A DNA stretch of 64,000 bases from Protea cynaroides (lineage: Eukaryota > Streptophyta > Magnoliopsida > Proteales > Proteaceae), in contig CM053275.1 in the NCBI GenBank assembly GCA_028583415.1, positions 87,724,278-87,788,277 on the forward strand, given 5' to 3'. Every line of letters begins with the position of its first letter. The stretch's first letter is position 1. The position numbers and the translations under genes are program-made. Below are positions 57,036-64,000 of this stretch, one piece after another. The notes below the pieces were generated by a model that worked only from the letters and a program-made list of their open reading frames with translations, was not told the origin of the DNA and ran no database searches.

Positions 57036-58523
57036 CTACTGTCTTCTTTCTCCGTACACTGTACAAAGCCATATGAGACTGATCATTGAACTGAGACCAC
57101 ACCTTGGCCTGTTTTTTGAATTGGCTTCTTGAACCTCTTCTTTTTCTAGTTCTAGAAAGCTGATAATCTCTCTCTGCATGAGCAAGCTAGGGGGTGAGCA
57201 CTGCCTTGCATCACTTGGCCCAATGCCCAAGTGTATGACATCTAAGACACTCAACTGGCCTCATCTGGGGTGACGTGGATGTCTTCCTCCCATAATTACT
57301 AACACAAAATCTGGATGTGCAATTTGCACTCCTATGCCCATACCCATTGCACCTGTGACAATATCCATGAAAATATGACTGTCTCACAAGGGAATGTCTG
57401 TGCCAACTAGGTGTGGGTCCATGCCTCATGGTGTGTACTACCTGTCTCTGTAGAAAAACCTGCTACCTGTGCCTTTGATGACTGGACCTACTGAATTAGC
57501 TCTGCTCAACTAGTCTCTACTGATGAATTCTATCTATCCTGTCACTCTGCATACTGCCTATCTTCCCTGTCTGAGCTCTTTGCTGATAAACACCTCTACA
57601 CTGTGCCTGGTGTGATGAAGGTCTTGCATTACTGTGCCTCTGCTCTCTCTGCTGGGGAATACCTTTATATTGTGCCTGGTTTGCTGGAGGTATTACATCA
57701 CTATGCCTCTGCACTCTCTTCCTCTGTCTCTTATTTTGGGTCTTTATCTGTGATCTGCTTGAGCTTTGTCTCTGTGGCCTACTAGATGTCTCAATATGCT
57801 CTGTAATAGAATCAAAACTGATGGTGGATGGACTTTGACAATCTCCGATCCCGAGCTGTACATTTAATGATCTCCTCAACCACTGGTGGGATGCAACTCG
57901 ATTCATGCGCTTTGTATCAATTGAGTTCTCAATGTAGTAATCTCCCTCTCAAAGCTCCTACACATCTCATCTCTTGCTAATGACTTGAGCCTCTAAGGCT
58001 GTAATGATAAAGCTGGAGTCCTTCACTTGTGTCTTTAAAATTGAAATAATTTCATTTGCACTATGAAGGTTACATGATGCCACTGTAAGTCTCTCCCTCT
58101 CAAGTCTCAACTCATCCTGAGCTGCTCTTAGCTCTCTAGTCAAGTCAACTTGTGTAATAGGATCCTCTGATGCAATAGTAGAGCATTCATCTGAACTTCT
58201 GCAGTCTGTCTCTAAAGTAGAATCAATAACTGCTGATGTACTAGCCTTGATGCCAACTCATCTTCATATAGGTTCATGAGTCCGTCCCACAGTTCCATCG
58301 CTGTCTCGCATCCACTGACTTTGACTCTCACATTATCTGCTAATCCATCTAAGATTGTCCTGTTCGCTGTAGAGTCATACTGAGCATTTACCTTCCCAGT
58401 ACTGACTGCCTGCCACACATCAAAGCCAAGAGACCCCAAAAATATTTCTGTCCTCCTTTTCCAAAACAAAAATTCAAATCCATAAAAAAGTGGGGGTTTG
58501 CAAAAACCTTCACCTAGTGCCAT
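57036..58523 (-). pseudogene. Gag of Sirevirus-type element, broken
   Basis: Starts 48 bases after the PBS: MALGEGFCKPPLF, then EFLFWKRRTEIFLGSLGFD and ETAMELWDGLMNLYEDE, the copia-type gag (DUF4219/UBN2-like) pattern. Frames then change (57517-57906), with a Gln/Arg-rich region holding a tandem 66-bp repeat coding QRHSD...QQREQRHSN. Two zinc knuckles follow: CHRCNGYGHRSANC, complete, and CLRCHTLGHWAK then stop before the last Cys. It would form the particle but is interrupted. Confidence 0.85.
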
Positions 58524-58570
58524 GACTGTCCTCTGATCACTCAGCTGCTGATTAAGCTGTCACTGAACCT

Positions 58571-58583
58571 GGCTCTGATACCA
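58571..58583 (-). other. Primer binding site of Sirevirus-type element
   Basis: Minus strand TGGTATCAGAGCCAGGTT from 58583 leftwards, complementary to the 3' end of plant initiator methionine tRNA; two bases separate it from the LTR. Confidence 0.92.
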
Positions 58584-58585
58584 AT

Positions 58586-60777
58586 TGATGAACTTGATAT
58601 GACACTGAGGGGGGGGTGAATCAGTGTCTGAAATTTTTTCCTGATTATTTACTACTGCCCAGAGCTGATGAAGATATATTCTTTTACACATACACAAGCG
58701 TATACAAATCTATCTCGCTACCACTCAGTGGCCAGGTCTACCAGATTTACACACCCATCCTGCAAGCCATTCCACGCACTCTAAAATATATAGAAAAATA
58801 AAGACAGTCCATAACACAGTGTGTGATGGCTAGTCCATGGAGTAATACCAAACGGACTCTGTATATACTCAATACACTTCTTTTTGCTGTCTACACAGCA
58901 GGGAGTACATACACCCAATTTACCCAGCATAAAACTAGGAGGGCACACATGTGCCAGAAATTCAGGTGTCAAGTACCAGTGTTCAGCACACGCTGCACAC
59001 CACACTTAATCCGCACCCACGGGAAGCAAATAACAATTTTTTTTTAGGCTTATAAATTTGTCTTACAATTTTCCCCCACTAGCTAGGTATTCAACAATTT
59101 GCACCTACGCTAGCATACAATAAATTGAAAGCATAAATAGATAAGGAATTGAGAATCTCACAAACAATGCTTTCGAATGACCAATAATATCTCTGAAGCT
59201 TCACACTGCCCTCAGGTACTCTCTAACAGTCTTCAATGATGATAGAGATCGATTCACAGAGCACACCTCATCGACAGACTTCCAATCTCTTCCACACAAC
59301 CCATAATCACCATGAATGTAAAAATAAAAGCTCTACTGACCTCTCATAGGGATTTAGCACTCCATTGATGCACAAAGAAGAGGCAATTGGTGATTGATCA
59401 CTCCCACAGGGCACGAAACCCTAGAAAACCTTCTCTCTACCTTCAAAACGCTCTTTTTAATTTTTTTTTTCTAGGTTTTTACGACTCCCAACGGTACCCA
59501 ATAGATAGAGCATCAAAAAATATGGAAACTGTAATTTGAACGGACTGATTTGGAGCTCGGATGAAGAAGTTATGACAGTTTGAAGTTCGGCCAACCAAAA
59601 GATTCAAAAAGGAATCTTTCCTTTTATAATCACGCACCCGCGTCGCACCGTAGCCGCGCCACCGATGCGCTGTCGCGACCTAATTGGCGAAGACGGAATC
59701 TAAACCAGAACCGTTGGATTAACATCAAAAGGCGGGATTTGTTTCTCGCCGCTGGATCAGCATAAATAGCGTCAGACGCGATCTACTTCAATCGAGACCG
59801 CACGATCTGGATCTGATCCTCCATGATACTACGCTTGCGTCACACTAAATCTAAAAACCTTCTTCATGTGTTGCGACTCAAGATATTATATTGCAACTGG
59901 CCAATGATATTGCACACGATGGCATCTAGACGTTGCCGCCGCACCACATTCGAGCCCGCCTTGATCTAATCTATTCAAAGTGGATCTGAGCATCGTGGCT
60001 CAAATCCAGCCGCTGATCTTGCATCTTCTCCTCTTTTTATGCCGAAATTGCCCTTATACAATTTGTGAAATACCGAAATTGCCCCTAAACAACTTATGAA
60101 ATGACTTTTTCGAGCGATCCGACAGAAATTGCGATATCTCGCTCATCCGACGTCGGATTTGAGTGATTCAAGTTGCGTTGGAAAGATAACTCGACGCTCT
60201 ACATCTTTCCACTGTCGAATTTCCATGAACCTGTTGCGGGACCCACCAAAAATAAGTCCAAAGTTAAAACTCTGTCAAACCTTGTAATTTGAACCCGAAA
60301 CTCTGCATGCATGCATGCCAAGTGCCGTGGGCTGCCATGTTGGCATGTCACCTTGCCACCACACCTGTGGGTTCCACTCATATTTTTTCTCTCTCCTCTT
60401 TCTCTCTCTACAGTCTCTCTCTTCAATCTCTCTTCAATTTCTCATGTCTCAATACAAGAAACACTGCAACACCACTAGAAACTCTGTCACACCATCAGAA
60501 ACTCTGTCTCATCATCAGTTTCTATGCCTCATCACCAGTGGGGTCCATTGACACTCTCTTTCATCAAACTTGATTTAGAATGTCATTTAACTCGTTGCAA
60601 GCCATCAGAAACACATATAGAATACTGTAAAACACACATGCGAGGTTGCTCTATCTTTACCATTGCACTGACACTCTCTCCTACACTGACACTCTCTCTC
60701 CTCATTCTTCTGACTGAATGCTCACAAACACTGTCAAATCAGCCAAGTTGCCAACAATGACTACAAAAAGTCCAACA
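58586..60777 (-). repeat. 5' LTR of Sirevirus-type element
   Basis: In element orientation begins at 60777 (TGTTGGACTTTTTGTAGTC) and ends AAGTTCATCA at 58586. Colinear with 54041-56254. Confidence 0.93.
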
Positions 60778-60921
60778 TTAAATCGTATCGAAATACTCTC
60801 CTTAGGGTAATTTGAGAAACATCACCTATCACCTTTTGATTTTTGAAATCATCAATCACACCACATTAATTGCTCGAAGAAAACTAACTGACAGAAGAAA
60901 ATTAAATTTTTTTCTAGAAAT

Positions 60922-61263
60922 ATATACCCTTGTTATTTTAAACGGAACACCAGCATCAATCCTCATTCCCTCGGATTGAACCCTCCTCCCAGATGGCAGG
61001 GGCCAATTAAACCCTCCTCTCCGATTCGTATACTGCCTGAGCTGCCTCTTCGTTATAGCCCTAACACCACTAACATCGGCACCAGGCACGGGCTTCCCTT
61101 TGGTAGAGTCGAACCCAAGCGGAATCCCAAGAACTTCTCTCTGAAATCTCTGAAGCTGAAGACCATGAATCCTCTTCCTTCTTCTATTTCATAGGATCGA
61201 TAATCCCATGGGAGAAAAATATTCGGTCTATTACCGTGTACAAACCGAAAATTAATTAAAACA
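60922..61263 (-). pseudogene. SNRNP27-like (U4/U6.U5 tri-snRNP 27 kDa) relic
   Basis: The minus-strand frame around 60994-61132 reads LGIPLGFDSTKGKPVPGADV, SGVRAITKRQ and RQYTNRRGGFNWPLP. This is the conserved C-terminal domain of the spliceosomal SNRNP27 protein, where RQYMNR(R/K)GGFNRPL is normal; Met and Arg are replaced here and the usual stop is missing. Only a short piece remains. The segment is present in copy D but not at the same site of copy C (49621-49625), so it was inserted in D or lost from C. Confidence 0.65.
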
Positions 61264-61309
61264 ATTTTTTTCATGCGTATTGAGATGCAGATTTAAAACA
61301 GAAATGCAC

Positions 61310-61550
61310 AGATTTACTGCTTCAAATTTGAAGAAATCAAGTAACCTCCGACGTAAACTGTCTGAGACTGTCAGACATGATGAATCAAGTAACCTCCGGC
61401 AGCCAGTTGCCTCGCAATCCTGGACCGACGACGACCAGGGCCCTTCCCAATACTTGGCCGAATAACTCCCACATCCGGAGCTTGAGTGAGGATCAAGGAT
61501 TGCTTTACTCTGGTTCCTGGGATAAAACCCTCCAAGTCGATGACTAACCC
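61310..61550 (+). pseudogene. WD40-repeat protein relic, copy D
   Basis: Duplicate of 49670-49910 with the same LLYSGSWDKTLQV blade and stop. Confidence 0.55.
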
Positions 61551-61908
61551 TGCAAATGGAGACCGAGTAAATAACACTTTGTTTCACATTGGGTAGCAAA
61601 GCATTGTCGATTGCATTTCCATGTTTCCGAACATTTATAGGTATCTTTCAAAATCTCTTCAGTAGTTTTGTCGAAACACACTCCACATTTCCGAACATTT
61701 ACAAGTACCTTTCAGAATCTCTTCAGTTGCATGTAGGCATAGATGGATCTAGGATCAGGTTTTTGTATCAATGGAGTCGCAATTTATGGGGCTATAATCT
61801 TCCAAAATTATTTTTCTTCAATCCAATCTGTTGTTGGAAGTGTTCGGCATCTTCCTTATGGGGCCCTAATCTTCCATCTTCTTCAAACCACTCCATTGAA
61901 GTGTTCTA

Positions 61909-62519
61909 GGTTCCAGGATGTGAAGCAGTTAAGTTACAGAAGAAGCAGATCCAATTGGATTTCAGATGGAAACCGACAAGTAAAGATGTAAAAATCCGCC
62001 CAACCCAAATCGCCATCGCTGTTGTGCTGTAACCAATTTAATGCAATATGTCATCGGTCCTTAAATCTCGTGAAAAACTCGGTTTACAAGAACCCTAAAA
62101 TATCTATGTGAGCTGATAATAAAATTGTCTGAAGCCTAAATATCCGGCTCATCTTGTTCTTCGTCTTCTCTGCTACCATGTGCGCCTTCTCTGATTCTTG
62201 CTCATCCAGTTATGGTGGAAACCCAACATCACTTGCTGGAGATTCGATGGTCGGTAACAGTGTGCGACACAGTCACCGTTGTTAAATGTCGACAAAGAAC
62301 AAGATGAGGCTTAATCCAACAAACCTCAGGCATTATTATCTACTAAAAAATGGATTTGAGCTGATCAACATCAAACCAAAATATCTTAACAACTTGGGTC
62401 TCTTTGTTAAACATTTCAAAAATTTGAACGGTAATTGATGATGTGAGAAATGTATAAGTGGCAAGTGATGTTTATCAAATTATATGCCTATCTGGGTAGT
62501 ACATGATATTTTCTTTAAA
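61909..62519. other. No gene recognised
   Basis: Intergenic sequence beyond the end of copy D; short frames only. Confidence 0.35.
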
Positions 62520-63000
62520 ATTTAAGAATTCTAGTTGAAATCGAGTGTTTTGGTTTCCTTAATGGCAAAATTATTCTGGATTTTCATACAATATTTGGAA
62601 GATAATTTAGATTTGAGACAAAATTAACTTTGTTTGTTAGTCAGAGGGAAACATTAAAACAGGATTTTGTAATCAAATCACATAGACCAATGCTAAAGAG
62701 AAAAACACAGAGGAATAACAGGGTGGAAAGTGAAGATCCCAGTTGAGCGATGGACATTGTTAACACAAACTGATACAATTAGTCTAGTACTACCATAGAT
62801 TTAGTGATGGGATCAGATCAAATCGTATAGGCAGATCCAGATCGGGATCGGTCTGGAATGCACATGTCTACCGTGCAAGACCCGTGTTGGTTAACAAGGA
62901 TTATCAATTCAGGGATCTCCGGTAGCCGATCCTGCTGCTGAATCCATGCACTTGAACCTTGAGTGCTATCCGATCATGTTAACTTTTTATTTTTCCCTCC
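62520..63000. repeat. Partial ~3-kb unit, copy E
   Basis: Matches about 37328-37790: GAGTGTTTTGGTTTCC, GGATTTTCATACAATATTTGG, TAGATTTAGTGATGGGATC and TTGAACCTTGAGTGCTATCC. The solo-LTR site is uninterrupted here (GGTTAACAAGGATT). Confidence 0.8.
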
Positions 63001-63024
63001 GTAATTCCTCTTTTGATTCTTAGG

Positions 63025-64000
63025 GGGTGTTTGGTAATACTCTAGAAGTTGGATTCTGACTTCTAGAGTATAAATGGAGTAGAAGCCTGTTTGGTAATCC
63101 GATTCGGACTTCTGGAGAATCCATGAGTGAACCGGCACCAAATGAGCTCTAGAATCCAATTTTTTGAAACATCAAATAGATGCATTTCGACTTCAGAGCA
63201 CAATTTTGAAGTAAAAATCATCTCACACCACTACTACCACCAACTACCACCACCGACACCACAACCCACCAGCCACCAACCACCACCGCCACCACCCTCC
63301 ACCACCCTCCACCACCCACCACCACCACCACCACCACCACCACCACCACCACCACTACACCGCCACCACCCACCGCCACCACTACCCACCACCACCATCC
63401 TCAATCACCACCCACCACCACCTACCATCGCCACCACCACCTACCACCGGCCACCAACCACCGCCACCACCACCCACCGCCACCTACCACCGCCACCACT
63501 ACCCACCGCCACCTACCACTGCCACCACCACCACCCCTCGTTGCCACCACCACCAACCACCCACCACTGCCACCACCGCCACCACCATCCACTACCACCC
63601 ACCGCCACCGCCACCGCCACCACCACCACCACCATCCTCAATCACCACCCACCGCCACCTACTATCGCCACCACCACCAGCCACCAACCACCACCAACTA
63701 TCACCCACCACCACCGCCACCACCACCAACCTCCCACCACCGCCACTACCATCCACTACCACCCACTGCCACCTACCATCGCCACCACCACCAGCCACCA
63801 ACCACCGCCACCACCAGCCACCACCACCACCAACTATCACCCACCACCACCACCGCCACCACCATCCACTACCACCCACCACCACCGCCACCACCCTCCA
63901 CCACCACCACCCACCCACCCACCGCCACCTTTCACCACAACCTCCCACCCACCACCACCGTCACCAACCATCACCACTCACCACTAGTGCCACCATCCGC
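63025..64000. mobile_element. (CCA)n-bearing terminal-repeat element, unit 3 (right end outside window)
   Basis: Starts GGGGGTGTTTGGTAATACTC, with internal GGTAATCCGATTC and CTAGAATCCAATTTTTTGAA blocks like those before the CCA arrays at 32.8 and 33.1 kb. From about 63217 to the window end it is an almost pure (CCA/CCN)n array with higher-order units (for example CCATCCTCAATCACCACCC recurs at about 63396 and 63632). The long His/Pro/Thr frame is an artefact of the array. Confidence 0.6.

Larger units (their letters stand above)
54041..60777 (-). mobile_element. Non-autonomous Sirevirus-type Ty1/Copia element
   Basis: 6737 bp between TTAAA target duplications (54036-54040 and 60778-60782). 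LTRs are 2214 and 2192 bp. The 2331-bp interior has an iMet PBS and a broken copia-type gag with zinc knuckles but no protease, integrase or reverse transcriptase. LTRs over 2 kb and repeated polypurine-like motifs fit the Sirevirus (SIRE/Maximus) lineage. The unoccupied site is preserved at 49481. LTRs differ by scattered substitutions and one 24-bp indel (present at about 54280, absent at about 58820). Confidence 0.93.
51437..61908. repeat. Large segmental duplication, copy D (with later insertion)
   Basis: Second copy of 43943-50269. It lacks the segment equal to 45640-48480: at 52963 AACAGAATTGG jumps to GAATCAAGAAAAGC. The 6.7-kb element at 54041-60777 interrupts it, and the paralogy resumes at 60783. 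Confidence 0.88.

Noticed and set aside
63127..63987. 286-codon frame rich in His, Pro and Thr
   Set aside because: It is a translation of a (CCA)n array, with an equally long Gly/Trp/Val frame on the other strand (63592-63948); no non-repetitive protein sequence beyond the first 30 codons.

Overview
This window is plant nuclear DNA. It is AT-rich and dominated by transposable elements, and its genes have spliced, intron-bearing structures. The elements present are an Athila-type Ty3/Gypsy element, a Sirevirus-type Ty1/Copia element, a small non-autonomous LTR element, tRNA-derived SINEs, Mutator-like and Tourist-like MITEs, and LINE RNase H fragments. No rRNA, functional tRNA, CRISPR or bacterial-style operon is visible. 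The species cannot be named from the sequence.

Layout. 1-7920: minus-strand Athila-like element with 5' LTR, PBS, gag, protease, RT, RNase H and integrase, all broken by stops and frameshifts; its 3' LTR lies left of the window. 7921-12520: intergenic DNA with a SINE, a local duplication and a minisatellite. 12525-14435: WAT1-related (EamA/nodulin MtN21-like) transporter pseudogene. 15598-25093: six copies of a palindromic Mutator-like MITE, a Tourist-like MITE, a Transposase_24 relic, a LINE RNase H relic between 320-bp direct repeats, and two unrecognised coding-like stretches. 25845-30520: repeats, including an array of palindromic CCGTCGG units and a SINE with a perfect 17-bp target duplication. 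30524-32452: complete small non-autonomous LTR element. 32527-33478: two adjacent elements carrying (CCA)n arrays. 35903-36511: the only apparently intact gene, a secreted invertase/pectin methylesterase inhibitor (PMEI).

36828-63000 is a mosaic of duplicated DNA. A non-coding unit of about 3 kb recurs several times. A larger block (43943-50269) is duplicated at 51437-61908, and both copies carry a truncated PMEI pseudogene split by the same MITE. Later insertions distinguish the copies: a 149-bp MITE in the first, and a 6.7-kb Sirevirus-type element (54041-60777) in the second. For both insertions, and for the MITE in the PMEI pseudogene, the unoccupied site survives elsewhere in the window, so element ends, target duplications and order of events can be read directly. 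The window ends in about 780 bp of (CCN)n.

The genes do not form a pathway. The main interest is the foldback MITE family (nine near-full-length copies of 231-245 bp, a short 149-bp copy and two half copies), with Mutator-type 9-bp target duplications and clusters of DRE-like GCCGAC and ABRE/G-box-like CACGTGGC motifs, and the datable series of duplications and insertions.
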